This document shows, piece after piece, positions 45,001 to 58,529 of a stretch of DNA of 64,000 nt (position 1 is its first letter; every line of letters starts with the position of its first letter). Under the pieces are notes generated by a model that saw only the letters and a list, made by a program, of their open reading frames with translations, did no database searches and had not been told where the DNA came from. Source of the stretch: Ficedula albicollis. Taxonomy: Eukaryota; Chordata; Aves; Passeriformes; Muscicapidae. The stretch lies in NCBI RefSeq assembly GCF_000247815.1, contig NC_021683.1, positions 9,992,286-10,056,285 of the forward strand. Reading direction: 5' to 3'. The translations under genes and the position numbers were made by a program.

Positions 45001-48000
45001 AAATAAACAAGAACTAAGAGGAATGTATTACTCTACACACTCGGATGACAATAGAAGTAGAATCGGGATAAAATGTCTTCTGAGAGCTGGAGATAGCTGG
45101 AGCAGCAGCTGAGAGTTATTTACAAAGTTATTTTTTATGGAAGTCCTCTCATAAAGACATTTCCTATAAATCAGCACATTGCATTTCTTGGCATCAGGCT
45201 ACTCTTGGGGTTTTTTTGGTATGTTGTATGGCATAAGCTCTATTAATAATTATATATAGGAAAAACACAGTAGGAACTTTAGCACCAGGAATTACTTTTC
45301 TTGCTTGAATATGTCTGAACTGCCTTAAATTTGGTGTGTTATTTAATGTTTAATATCCATAAATCATGGAAAGGACTTGCACAAAGATCAAAATAGTGTG
45401 ATTAATTATACTTTTTCCTGCTGGAAGATGTTTGACATGTTTTTATACATCTTGAAAACATTCAAACAAGAGCAGATGGAAGTTTTTGAGAATGGTAGCT
45501 TTGAGATCAGGAACCAGACAGATTAATGTTTTGTGAATTAGATTAGAGTCCAAATTGTCTGAATGAGTTTGTTACCAGACATCTAACCAAAGTGTGCTTT
45601 TTCCTCTTGAATTGGATTAAACTGTCATAGTCACAGCAATTATGCTGTGTTTTATGGGAAGTTTACTGACTTTCATTATTGAAATAAATTTTTAGGAATT
45701 TTGTAAGTTCGACCTTTTGTCACATCAGATAGCAGCAGGTGTTTGGAAGGAAATCAGCTGGCTAACAAACTGTTGAAAAGCCAGATTTGCTCAAGTATAT
45801 GATGATCATTTTTGAGAATGGATTATACTAGAACTCCAGAAGACCTTTGAAACCTCTTGAATAATTCAAAGGGATATTTTTCTAATTTTTAGTGTTTAGT
45901 TCACATCAGATTTTTAAAATTTTTTATTTTTTGTGTTGGAAATGAGGTCTTGGAAATTAAGTCTTGGGTGGTATTTGTTACCACCCTGATGCATTTGTTC
46001 TAGCCATGTAATAATGGTTTATTCTGCTTGCATGCAAAAAATTAAATACCAGAAATAGAAGAAATAATATACCATAAATAAAGGAAGAAAATCCCTGGAA
46101 ATGTCTGACAATCTCTGTGGCATTCTTATCTAAGATTTTGTCTCAAAATGGAAGCATAGCAAGTAGACATTTAAATGAGGATTATACAAACCTATGTCGT
46201 AAATACAGAGTTGTTTCAAGCCCAATACAAGTAGCAGAAAAATCAATGAAGGCAATAACTTTCTACTGATGTTGTGCATGGAACAGTGTTTTGTATGTGC
46301 AATCTAATAAACACCCTCATCATAATTTTGTATTTTGCCCAGAAAGGGGAATATAGCATGAGCTAAAGGAACTCAGAATCCAGTCAAAATTATCTAACTT
46401 TCTCTATCATCTGTATTTATTCTGTAAAACATATTTTGGTCTTAGCAAATAGCTGAGCAAAAGTTAGCTATTCAGTAGACATAAAAGGATTGTTTTTTTC
46501 TGAAATTGTAGCAAAGTCTTATGAAGAATAGCAGTAAATAACATCTCTGTTTTGTAAAAATAAATTTTCTGGAACAAAATGTTGGAAGAGTTAGCTTGGG
46601 TTTTTTAACAGAAGTTCTAACTACTTGCCTAAAAATGCAGTCTGTTTTACAAAATATTTATCTCCTAAGCTTTCTGTTAGATTGAGATCCTCATTTGGTC
46701 AATTCTAATATTAATCTTATGGATACTGAGGTTCCTAACAAAACACTCGAGAAAAGTCTATTCTGGTGTAGCCATAGCACATGTAGGGTGAAGGTATTCC
46801 TGGAAATCAGGCTGGTGCTGCTGATAGGTGCTAATGATGGCAAATGAAGAATCACAGTGATCACTTGTTTGTCACAGACTAGAATATAATTCAGGGGAAA
46901 ATGTACTCTGTCTCTCGAATACAGGAAACTGGAATGTCTCAGAATTCTTTAGGCCAGGTCCTGCATAGTGCCTAAAAAGATCTTTCAAGGGCTATTACTT
47001 AGATCAAAACACTAACAAGAGGTGGTGAGGTGCTTGTCTGTGAAGTTTTGTCATACATGGGACTCCTGTGTCTGAATCAAGCCCCCTAAGAAACCCCAAA
47101 TAAAAGAACAAGCCACAGCATGAGGCCTGGACTGAACTCTTCCTGACCTGAACTTGCCTGCTGCCTTCATTTGTGCTGAGAGGAATGTCAGAGCTGATGG
47201 ATCTCCAAGTGGGCTCTGCATGGAGAGGGTGAATGGGAGCAAAATGATCACTTCTCTTTTTATTCTTTTTAGTTGTTTAATTGTCTCTTAGTTTTGTATA
47301 CCGTGACTTTTCTGTGCTGCCTCTTTCTTGATGACAGCAGCCTCATGTACTTAAAGGGTAATGTCATTTTGGCTTCAGAAAGCATTGAAAAGTCAATGGA
47401 AAATGTGAACTACTGAACTGGCATATTACAAGGACAAAAACATCAAATCAGATGAGTAGAAAACAGGTCCTTTTGTTCTTGAATAACAAAGAGTATTTTA
47501 TATACCTTGGAGGGAGATTAATATTTCAGGTTTAATTTTTAAATAAAACAGATTTAAAAACAAAGAACAAATTAGTTTGGGGGTTTCAGGGTCAGTTCAG
47601 TAGGTAAATGCAACATGCTCAAGAAATAGCAAAAGAGTAAAATAGTAATTTAAAAATAGATTTTGAAATTCCTAGGCTCCCTAAGTAGTTCAAACCAGAG
47701 CAAGGCTGATATGGGTTTCTGTCCTTTCTAGGTGGTTTCACTGGCACTCAATCAGCACCCAAGCTTTTCTTGTCATTGTTTTGGATGAGACAACTATAAA
47801 TTGAAAGCCACTTTGTTCTTTTCCAAAAATGGGAAATTAAAGTTCTTACAAAGTTAATTCTCAGCCTTATTTTCTATCCCAATAGGAGCAGGGCAATTGA
47901 AGTCCACCGAAACAGGAAGCAAAATGGAGTATTTGCAAAATAAATAATTTAAAATCAGCTCTCTCTAATATTAAAATTTCATAGTCTTCAGTTACAGACA

Positions 48001-51000
48001 CTTATCTATGTATTCTTGGATTATAGAATGTTTTATGGAAAACTTAGTGCTCCATTCTGTTCTTTTAAAAGGATTGTGGGTTTTCTGTTTCTTGGACAAC
48101 TCCTGTATTTCTATTACTTGGCCTGCACCAAATGAGCAGCAGATGGTTTCAGTGCCACTGCTGACCAGAATTGTTTTGGGTAAAGAGGACCTGGAAAGCC
48201 ATGCACAGGTTGCATAGGAGGCAAACCTGAGGCAAGGCAGAACCTGGAAAGTGGAGCAGTGCAGCCTGGGGACAGCTCTGGTGTCACCTGTCAGAGCAGG
48301 TGCCAGCCCATGTGTGCCATGGCCTTGCTGCATCAGTGTTGGGTGTTCCTTTGGAGGGCTCTCCTTTCACTTTGTGAAACTCCTGGGGATCTCTGCTTCC
48401 CCCCCACAGCCCTACAATGCCTTTGTCCCCTTCAGATTTGTCATTACTGATGGTGAAAGCTACGTGATGGTAGAATTCAAATTTGGCTGTAAAGTGCAGT
48501 CTATACACTCTTTACTATCAGGCTTAATTAGCTCTGAAGTTTGAAAGCAGAAGCTTAAGGGAAGCTGTCAGTGACCTCAGCAGAACATGGAAGACTGAAT
48601 GTTGTTCAGCTCAGGAGTTCTAACGGAGACAGTCGGTGGCAGAAAAACAAATCATTTCTAGGAACTAAAGCCAGGACAAGATCCATTATCTGACAGTCAG
48701 TGTCTGTTTCACCTCAGGCTCAAAATTCTGGTCTGTGGTTCCTTTAATGTGTGCTCTGGAAAGAAGTCAGGAAATAGTTTAGATAAATGTGCATTTGGTT
48801 GCAAGCAAATCACCCGTATTTACCTTAAAGCGTGACTTAGGATAAACTTCCCTTCTTGGGGAGGGAGGAATTAGCCTTGGTTGTCTCAGGAGGTGACTGA
48901 GGGGACCTCCCCAGTGTCTGTCAGTGTCTGCAGGAGCTGCCAGAGGATGCAGCAGCCTCTGCTCTGGGGCCAAGCAAGAGGACAAGAAGAAATGGGCAGA
49001 AAGTGAGGGACAGGAAATTCCACCTGGACACGGCTGGACGAGCCCCTGTGGTCACTTTCCACCAGAGCCATTCTGAGTCAGCAGAATTTCCCCTCTAGCA
49101 ATTTTTTTCACTTTTACACATTAAAGGAATGGGTACAAGCATGGAATATCGATTATGATACTTTCAATTTTGCAACTGAATAGCTGTAACTGGGATAATT
49201 TCTGGTCATACTCAATGTCAAAATACCAAATTTTTGGAAAGATTTGCTTCCACAAGCACCACTGAATGAAGCATCAAGCTTTCTTCTTTGAAATGTGGTA
49301 GAATTTTTCTCTGCCAAAAATTACAACTTTTTTTTTTGCTGCCAACATGTGCTTTAGTTTTGCTATAGTTGTTTGTGAAGGTTTTATTAGAAGGTAATGA
49401 ATGAAACCACTTGACAATTTTGTTCTCTTTTTTTGAGCTGTCATGCTCACTGGTTAATATTGTTACAAACTTCTGCTTACAGAAATTCATCTAAAACAAT
49501 AATGTTCATGTTGATATTTATGGGAAGCAAGTGCTTTTTTTTTGATAAAACTGAACACACAATTCTGAACATTAATCTCATGTATTTATCAGAAATCATA
49601 CTGTGTATCAATTAGCTAAAACAACTTGAACTTCAAGTGTTTCCCAAGCCTGTGTTTGGAAAATTTGTGATCAGGGATTTAGGACAACAGTATTGACCAA
49701 CAGTATTCCCTGCTTGATTGTTTTCTGGCTTTGGCAGAGAGAAAGAAAATTAAAAAATGGATTTTCATTTTAAAATGTTTCAGTGGTATGTAAGTATCTT
49801 AAATTATGTTGTTTTTTCCTGAATATCAGAGACTAAAAGTAATAAACCCCCGACACCAGTGCCTTCTGAAAATGTATGCAGTGTCATATATTTTGGTTAA
49901 AGTCGATTTCTGTCTGTGTAAATTGACAGCTAAATCTTTGCTGAAAGAGGAATCAATGTTTTGATCATACATTTTTGCTTGAAATGACAGTAAATTTCAC
50001 TATTTGATTTTAACATGACCCTGCAAAAAAAAAAAAAAATTAATGGGTGGCTGAACTTTGAGTCTTCTTGTGTGCATAAGGAGGAATTAGGACCAGTAGA
50101 TGTTGAACTTTCCAGTTTAGTTCAATGTGGATTTGAGTAATGTAGAACAGCTTTCCTTAAAATGTGTAAATGTTTCCACACACACTTTGCAGACATCTAG
50201 GAAGAAAATTGACTTATTTTAGTTCTTTTTTTGCAAACCACAGGAAGGGGAGAAGCTGCTTTGGTACATGCTTTAAAGAGTTTTAATATTGTAGGAGTGA
50301 AAAGTTCTAATATCTGGCTTGTGTAATGCCATTGCTCTGGTCTGTCCCAGATGCTTCAAAACTTCAGGAAGATTAGCAGTATTGTCACTGTTTTTACAGC
50401 TGAGGCAGGGGAGGGCTTTTCTGTTCTCTAGGAATTGCTCTTGATTTATTGCTGGAATTACACATTGGTGGATTATGCAAGCAGGCATTCCTGGATCTCT
50501 TTCAATTCTAGAAGTTCACTCTTAGTTTTAAGAACTGGTTTCTTGTGGAACTCTTAAAAAAGTCCTTGCTACATTAGTTACTACTTTTAAGCACTCATAT
50601 CAGTTTTCTCTTCGTTCTCTTTCCTTGTACAAGAATGCAATATTTCAGCTTTTTGGCAGCATTGCTGATTTGTCTTATAATGAAAAAAGAACCAGATGTT
50701 TTCTGACTTTTCCAAGCCTTCAATTTTCTTCTCAAAGATAATTTTTGTTGTGCTTCCGCTTTTGAAATTATGTTAGGATATAAATATCAGCTTAGCTAAG
50801 AAAGCAAATTGAAATTTCATGTTTACTTGTATGAATCTGAGATGCTGAAGAATCAGGGATGCTGACGTAGTTGTTGGATCTACTGGTAGCATCCAGTATC
50901 TCATCTGCCTCATCTGCCTCTTCTGCTTTGCTACTTAAATTTCTGCTTTTTGAGTAAATCTGTGAGATACCAGAAGAGGTAACATAGGTATCCAAAAACA

Positions 51001-53846
51001 GATGGAAAACTTGGTTTCAATAATGCTTCCAGGAGAACAGAATAATCCATTATTTTAAGGAATCCCTATCTAGTTTAACTTCCATATTAATCTGTTAATG
51101 GTGAGTCTGAAAGATTTGCCAATTGAGTGAAGCTTGGCTAAAGCAGTTGCTGGGGGAATGAAGAGTAGTGGTAAAATGACAATTTTGTAATCAGGCTGTT
51201 GAACAGTAGAATAAATTCTGTTTCACAGAAATTTGTTTTGAAGTATCTCGAAATTATTCAACTTTTAATTGTTCTAATACTAATTTGTGGGTTTGACTGT
51301 TTGACATGATGAAAAACTACCATACAAAATTTTTGTTATTCAGTCTCTCAGATGTATTAAAATAATTTTAACTATGCATTTCTTACTTGAAGGCAGCAGA
51401 GAAATATAAACAATTGAAGGCTGTATCTTAATAATACTGAGATGTGCTTAAAGAAAAAAGCACCAAGAAAGGTTGTTAGGTTCTGTATGTTCCAAGTATA
51501 AAATTTGTATGGAGACAAGTGAGAAAGTCTAACAAAATGTACCTTTGAAAATAGTGCTTTTCATTACTGATGTGGAAATATATGAAAATGGTTTTAGCTA
51601 CAGTAAAAAAAAAGTTAGATAAAATCACTGTTACCTATTCTTCATTTATGTTGGGTTAATAGTCTCCTTTTCCTGGCTGATCTGTAAATTAAGAATAGTG
51701 TGCTTATGGCTATTATTACTTATGGCCAAATTGACAAGGCAAAAGGAATTTCTTGTGAAAAGGAGACCCATGTAGCCTTGGAGACTTAGTGTATCTGTGC
51801 TATGCATCTTGATTCATGTTCCTAGAAGGTCTTGATCATTTCCTTTCACTGAGTGGTTGTGAAAGCTTCGTTGCATTACTGTAATTATTTTGCTGAAAGG
51901 AGTTCAGATATAGAAATAAATCTGCCCACTGCATCCACTGGACACCAAAAGGATGTGAACAATCTCCTGAAGGCTGAGTGCTGTGTAGATTTCCAGCTTT
52001 TGGGATTTTATTTTCAGCTCTCTGCCAAGCCAAGGACCATCTTCCCTGCAAAGCTTTAGCTGGAATAGTATTGACAAAACCCAAAAATTTCATTTTAGCT
52101 TTTAATTGACAGAAGTAAATTCTCGGTACATAATCCTTTTCTTTATACTCTTTTAATGTGCATATTTGTCAGATTTTATTTAAATAATTTTATACACAAT
52201 ATTGGGATAATCTGTTACATTAATGCACAACTTAAAACAGTTCTTATTTACACTGATCACAGAAAGACAGAGGTATGAGGACAAATACTTTACATTCACC
52301 ATCTGTATCAGCATTTTAAGTATAGTTAACCAGCACACATCACACACATCCATATCCATATTTATAAGAAATGTAAGTTGTTTCTAATTATACATATGGG
52401 CATGTAGGTGTCTCCCTTTGAAAAACCAAAAATTAATGAAAAAAATTTGAAATGCCATTTCCCCCAGATAACCAAAGACTTTAAAATAAAGAAGGCAAAA
52501 TTGACCTGCAGATTGCACAATTAATGGAATTAGGCATGGAAACGTGTTTGTGTTTGGACACTTTTGGTCACTGGGGCACTCTGGAAAGTACTTTTACTAG
52601 TGGCAAGTTTTGAGCTCCTATGAAGACTTATTCCTGAAAACTGCAATGTGTTCTCTTGCTTTGGAAGTAGATTTACTGGACACTAACACATTTGGTTTAA
52701 TGTTAAGTCATCTAAAAACACAAAATTGCAGCCAAAGGATACTCTGGATTTTTTGGTCTTTTTTAAAGAATATAAATTAAAAACACATGATTTCATTCTA
52801 TGAGATTAAGGCAGCAATGGAGAATATTGTGCTACAATGTGCATTAGCTGTAGGTAATGTTCTATTCTCCTGTATCACATTTTTACATTTATAATCAAAG
52901 GCCAACATATTATTGAACTAGACTGGCTGACTACAAAATCTTGTAATGGAGAGATAGGTCCTGTGTGATAACCTTGTTACATCTAAGTTGAATTTCTCGC
53001 CTTACAATATACATATATTCTATGAAAATTAAAAAAACTGGTAAAAATATTAAAATATTTGCTATACAGAGGTACCCTTATCTAAGTTAAATTCTAGTCA
53101 CTGCTATAAAAAGGCATTAAAAATTAAGTAAAACACTGGTGTAAACCAAGTAAATGCTCACTGTAAAGCTTTTATTTGTAAGGCAAATCTTCATCAGACC
53201 TATTAGGATTTATTTTCAAAATGTACTGTTTGGAGGTTCTCTCTTTGTAACTGATATTGCCCATAGCAAAGGAGAGCTAAGTCTTGCAGAAAGGTTCACA
53301 GAGAGTGCAAGGTAAATTACAAATGCAGGTCACCTGCAGCTTGGTGCCTCTTGGCAGTGACCAAGAAACAACATGACACCTTCAAAAGAAAGCCAGCTTA
53401 AGGCTTAGTAATTCTCTTAATTCACTGAATTTATTCTGTTTCCTTATAATGAAATTAGGCAACTCATGTTTAGTACAGCAGCTACAGAAACACCTTAAGG
53501 AAGGAGGAAAGCAAAGCACATGGGTGACTCAATCTTGCTGTCAGTGCTTGGGCAGGAAAGGCCCCTGTTCCTATGGAATTGATGCAGACATGCTTAATGG
53601 ACACGAGGGTTGCACTGCTGGACTGAGACTTAAACCTCTCCATTTATCCCCTGCTCTTCCCAGCCACTCAGATCTAGAGACCTCCATGTCCTTCTGAGAG
53701 CACCATTTCACTGAGAACAATCATATCTGTGTCATTTATATTCTTCTGGTGTCTTCAGTTCCTCGGCCTCTTCTGCTCCTCAGTCACACAGTGACTGCAA
53801 TCTGTCTAAGCACATTCTGGTTTTTAATGGTGAAGGAAAACCAATC

Positions 53847-53883
53847 AAAAGCTGTTCTTAAAAGCTGTTCTTAAAAGCTGTTA
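53847..53883. repeat. 13-bp tandem repeat, about 2.8 units
   Basis: The unit AAAAGCTGTTCTT occurs twice perfectly, followed by a partial third copy. It is too short to have an evident function. Confidence 0.9.
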
Positions 53884-56800
53884 TATTCTTTTACTTATGG
53901 AATGGTTTTATTGCCCATGTAGCTCTCTGTAGTAGTCTCTGATGAATTTACATGCACCTAAATTTGGTCTAAACTTGACCAGTACCACTGTACAAATTAA
54001 TAACTTTCCAGAGATTAGCTAGGAAAGCCCACAGTCACCAACAGGAGCATGGACATGAGTCAGAGGAAGGTGGCTGAGAAAGTCTCCCAAGTTGTTCAGG
54101 GTCTAATCTGAAACATCATATTAGCCTTTACATTATGAAAAATGGGCTCTTACATGAGGTGATCTGCGGGCCACAATTATTCCTAGTATTGAGAAAATAA
54201 AGTGTGTTAGAACAAAAAGGTCCTAGTGTACTGCTCCAAGAGGCTCAGAGTTCACACAATTTCTGCAGAGAGGGCTATATATTGTCATTTGTTGAACTGT
54301 GATAACTTTCTAATGTCTGAGTCCTTCAGGCTCATTTTAAAATGTTTTAACATGGCACTGCAAACAAAATATTTTTAAGTCTCACCTCTTTTGAAATTGC
54401 TGAGCTACAGTTTTAATTTCATTCTTAAGAGAGAAATTCTTAAACATTTGCCAATTGCTCATGAAATTTAGGGAAGCAGTCCAGGATATGAATGAAAGCT
54501 ATCTACTCCATAAAAGCAAGTATCTGCTAGTTAATGCTGTATGAATTGGAAGAACTGCAAAAGAGACATTAACAGCAAAAGAACTTTGATGTGGCCTCCT
54601 ACAAACTAACAGTATAAAATAAACTTAATTCATGTCAAAACAATAGCATAAGAAGTAAATGTATATACAAAAATTTTGGGCTTGACCCTTTTAAATAATA
54701 ACACCTAAATGGTATTTTGCTGAGAAGAAATGACCAAGTACAGGAAATTTCCTCTGGGAAAAGTACATACAAGACACATTGCACGTTCAGTTAGGGAACA
54801 TGCACAGTAGTAACAGCCAAGCAATTCTCCTACATTCTAAATTTAAAATATCATGTTTGATCCTGGATATCCTGCAGAATCCCTAAGTATGGTAAGATGT
54901 CTTTCAAGTGTTGCCAGAGTGTATGTCTCAGGACATGACTGAACACAAGAAGGACTGATAAAAAAGATGGGGGTCAAACAGGGGCCCAATAACAAATAGC
55001 AGTAGTGCTTTTTGGACTATTGCCTTGAAAGGCCCACTGTTCCAGAAATATAAATCTGAGGAGTTCTAGTAATGTAACTGTAGAATAGTTCCAAGGATGT
55101 GAAGAATTATCTGGCTGAATGATAGCAGGGAGGGGTTCAAAGAGAGAATGGAGAATCTTTCCTTGGTGCTAACTAACTTTCTGTGGATTGATGAAACGTT
55201 ATGGATCACAAGCTGCTCTTTCTCACTGGTCAAAAGAAAGGTCAGAAGAGAGATGCTGACACATGACAGCTGCCTCCTTTAGCAGATTAAGAGAATGCTT
55301 TTGAGGAAATATTTTCTAGAACTGTCAAATGAGCTCTTTAATTGCTTCACTGAACTCTTCCCACGGGCTTGTTACCCAAACACCCAACACAACTAGCAAG
55401 CAGATGATTCTGCAGTTTGTACCAAAAAATTTCTGCTTTAAAAAGTGGGCTGCCTACTCAGTCAGCATATACATGCAATTCCATGGGGATATCTGGGAGA
55501 GTGGCATTACCCAGAGAGGGTCTGTTCTTGAAATAGGTGCAGCTGAGGGGAAGGGTGAGCTGCCGGGCTGAAAAGTCAGGATGGATTTAGGGGAAGACTT
55601 GCAGTTAAGTGACATGGATGATAAAGACCTGATTGGAAGCTTTGGTCTTTTGTTTTTCACTACAAGTGTTTTAACTGAAGGGAGATGAGTATCTTTTTGG
55701 CATTTGACATTTTCCATATTGAAAATGTATTTGGGAACCCAAAGCAGGTATGTAAGGGGAGGTGGGTGCCCATGCTATGGCTTCTTATTGGACTGTCTGT
55801 ACCATATCACTGAGTGGAGGAAATGAACATAACCTGGTCTTCACAGAAGTGTTTCTCATTTGTATAGATGCTAGTTTGTCTAATGGCATCTTTCATCATC
55901 CAAGAGGCATGAGGTAGTTCATCACCTTATTCTGTGGAGAATTGAAGACATTTGTCTCTAGGGCAGAAGTCATATTATTTATGGGGAGACTTTCTCTGGC
56001 CAACATCTTGAATATAAAGTCTACCTACGCAGCCATGCACTGTGTATTGTCTTTTTCATTCAGGCTAATTCTGGTACTAAGATTCCTACTTTCTTTGATA
56101 AGACTCTTGCCTTCTGTATAGATCGCAAGTCCTTTACCTAGAAAACCTCAGAACAAGGTGGCAATAGTGCAATGTAGTCCTGAGCTAGAAATACTACACT
56201 AAACCCAAGAAACAGTAACAGAAACCAAAATAGTGCAGGAGGTAATTGCCTTGGGAGTTGGTATTAAAAATGCAATCAATCCTGAACACACTGGGTAAAG
56301 CTGATTTCACTCCCATGTATGGTAGCTTTGCTCCTGTGTCAGAGCAGAGTGGTGAGGAAATGTAACTTTTCCTGTGTGGGCTGTGCTGTAGGGATGGTGC
56401 TGTGTCACAAGTGAATGTTGGTGGAGGTTTTTAGCATTTCCAATCATGAGCCAACCAAACAATGTGTAAAGTGACAACCTATTAAAGCTCCACGTTGAAC
56501 AGCCCCTAGAACTTTCAAAACTTGGTAATTACATCTATGCTAAGAAGCTTTTGAGCCATGCCAAGGCAGTGACTGAAGCAGCTGTATTGTTGAAAAGCAG
56601 GCTTTAAAACAATGGAAAGATTCTCATGTAGTTTGGCAAACAATAAAAATGAGACTAACTGGGAAGTTGGTGGGATGACTTTTTTGAAACCTTCAACTTA
56701 TTTTCACTATTTAGCCTTTTGTGTAATTACAGCATTAGAACTGCAACATTTGGAATTCCTTTATTATTGAAATATATTTAATAACAGGGTTTAAGCAGCT

Positions 56801-58505
56801 GTTGGCCATCAGCTGGGCCAGAAAATAAGACTTCCTTTATAATTAGAAGAAAGTATTCTTTGGGTTTAAATCCCTGTTTAAATAAAACTACTGTTTGTCA
56901 CAGAGACTCTTCAAGAGAAGGACAACACTTGATTCGTTCTGAAGTGTTGGATATGTTGGAGGAAGAGAATGAATAAGGAGAGAAATTTCCCTTTCATTAT
57001 TTTGAACAGAAATCAATGTTAAATAGAAAAAGCCCAAAAGCACTTGGCACTTTAAAACTTGGCTATTTAAAAAAGAGAACAACTCAACAAAAATTGTTTT
57101 ATAAATAAAAAGGCCCATCCATTTAAAAGGTCTTATTTTTAAAAAAGAGGAAGCACTACATACATTTAAAAGACAAGCTCAATTGAATGTATAGAGACAA
57201 AAAAAAATCAGAGGTAATGTCTAGAGGTAACTCTGGGTTGGATCCAGCTGAGAAGCTACTGCCTCTGAAAATTGCTGTAGACCTAGTGATAAATAATTAC
57301 AAGAACTAACTCAAAGCTACTGAATGTAGTGATCACTTGAAAGTTCCTTCAGTGACAAGTGACCACAATTAGAACAGCACCCAAATGCAGATTTTGTTCT
57401 GTATCTTCTACTTTGCATAATACTAATGGAGAACAGAGATGGAATAGGTTTAGAGAGCTGACTGTGCCTAAAATATATTTTAAATTATTCAGCAAAATCT
57501 TACTATGTTTTTGTAGGTGATATCCTGGTTAAATTATAATAATAACAAGTTCACAGCAGGGGAATAAAGCCAGTTTGGGTTTTTGTGCCACTTGGTAATT
57601 ATATAATTCCAAAAATTATCTCTTATATATTTTACATTTTTTCTTTGGGACAAAATACAAGAAAAAGATGAGAGTCTGTCTGTTTGGATGTAACTTTCAT
57701 GTTAAGCTGGAAAAGTCTGCAGAGTGTGGATCATATGATAAAGCCATTTCAATTTTTGATATAAGGGAATTTCTCTTTCATGAAGTACACTGTGGTATTA
57801 AGCTGTGTTCTGCACTAGTAACTGCAGCAGGAATTCTCTTCCTGTTGCTCTTCAGCTTCAGTGTAGTGGAGCTGGTCAGAAAATGGACAAGTACAGCAAA
57901 GACAATGTTCTTCACCAAGAGAAGGAACTAGTAAAAACCACTGAAAATGAAGTACTGAGTCTTCATTTCAGAAGGATGCAACTCACATCCTAAAGGACAG
58001 TATGGCAAGAAAGCTAATGAATGATGAGTAGTTAAAACTGCTCTTTTGTCATAACTGAGGTGTACTCTTTCCTTAGATCTAAGAGTGCTCGGGTGGTGTT
58101 GGTTTAAAATAGGTTGTGGCATGAATATCTGAAGAAGTTATTACTGTCAGAAAAGTTTAATTCACTTCTTCACAATAGAAAAGCACTTAACTTATGCTGA
58201 TTGCTCTTTTCCTCTGCTCCCCCCTCCTCCACTTCTGCCTATAGCAAAACTCACAAGTTTTGGTCATGTAGGGATCTCATGGCACCAAAGGATGCAAGAA
58301 AAATTAAATGGAGTCTTTAAAGATCATTTGAAGCCAAGTAATAGAAGGGAGGCATTGACAACAGAGAGCAGATGTCTTCCCTCAAAGAGTCAGTAGATAA
58401 GCTCTGGGCCAGCCTGGTCCAGGCATAAGTGAGGGAGCTTTGAACTTGACTTTTCTGTATTCTCAGTTTAGCTGAACGTGGGCTTTTTCCTTGATCTGTT
58501 GGTTG

Positions 58506-58529
58506 TCATATTGTTAGCCAGTGTTGGAG
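58506..58529 (-). CDS. SLC6A2: SLC6A2 last exon, coding part: LQHWLTI and stop (residues 611-617)
   Basis: Only seven codons plus TGA, after an acceptor ctgtttccttacag. The sequence reads LQHWLTI, against LQHWLAI in human. The last residues form the hydrophobic C-terminus that in this family binds PDZ proteins such as PICK1. Too short for automated gene finders, but fixed by phase, splice site and homology. The 3' UTR continues to lower coordinates. Confidence 0.93.
   Translation of the reverse strand, partial: LQHWLTI

Larger units (their letters stand above)
34886..58505. other. Long AT-rich interval without recognised exons
   Basis: About 23.6 kb in which I find no convincing coding exon on either strand. 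Open frames reach 125-131 codons (for example 43645-44191) but lack splice context, motifs or protein-like composition. The right part, read on the - strand, must include the SLC6A2 3' UTR, whose end I cannot place. Hexamers readable as AATAAA on the - strand occur near 56760, 53905, 53210, 53165 and 52177. Distal regulatory DNA for SLC6A2 is plausible but not visible by eye. Confidence 0.5.

Noticed and set aside
53727..53776. A - strand reading AEEAEELKTPEEYK followed by a stop, as an alternative SLC6A2 terminal exon
   Set aside because: It has no resemblance to the NET tail, and the true last exon is accounted for at 58506-58529.
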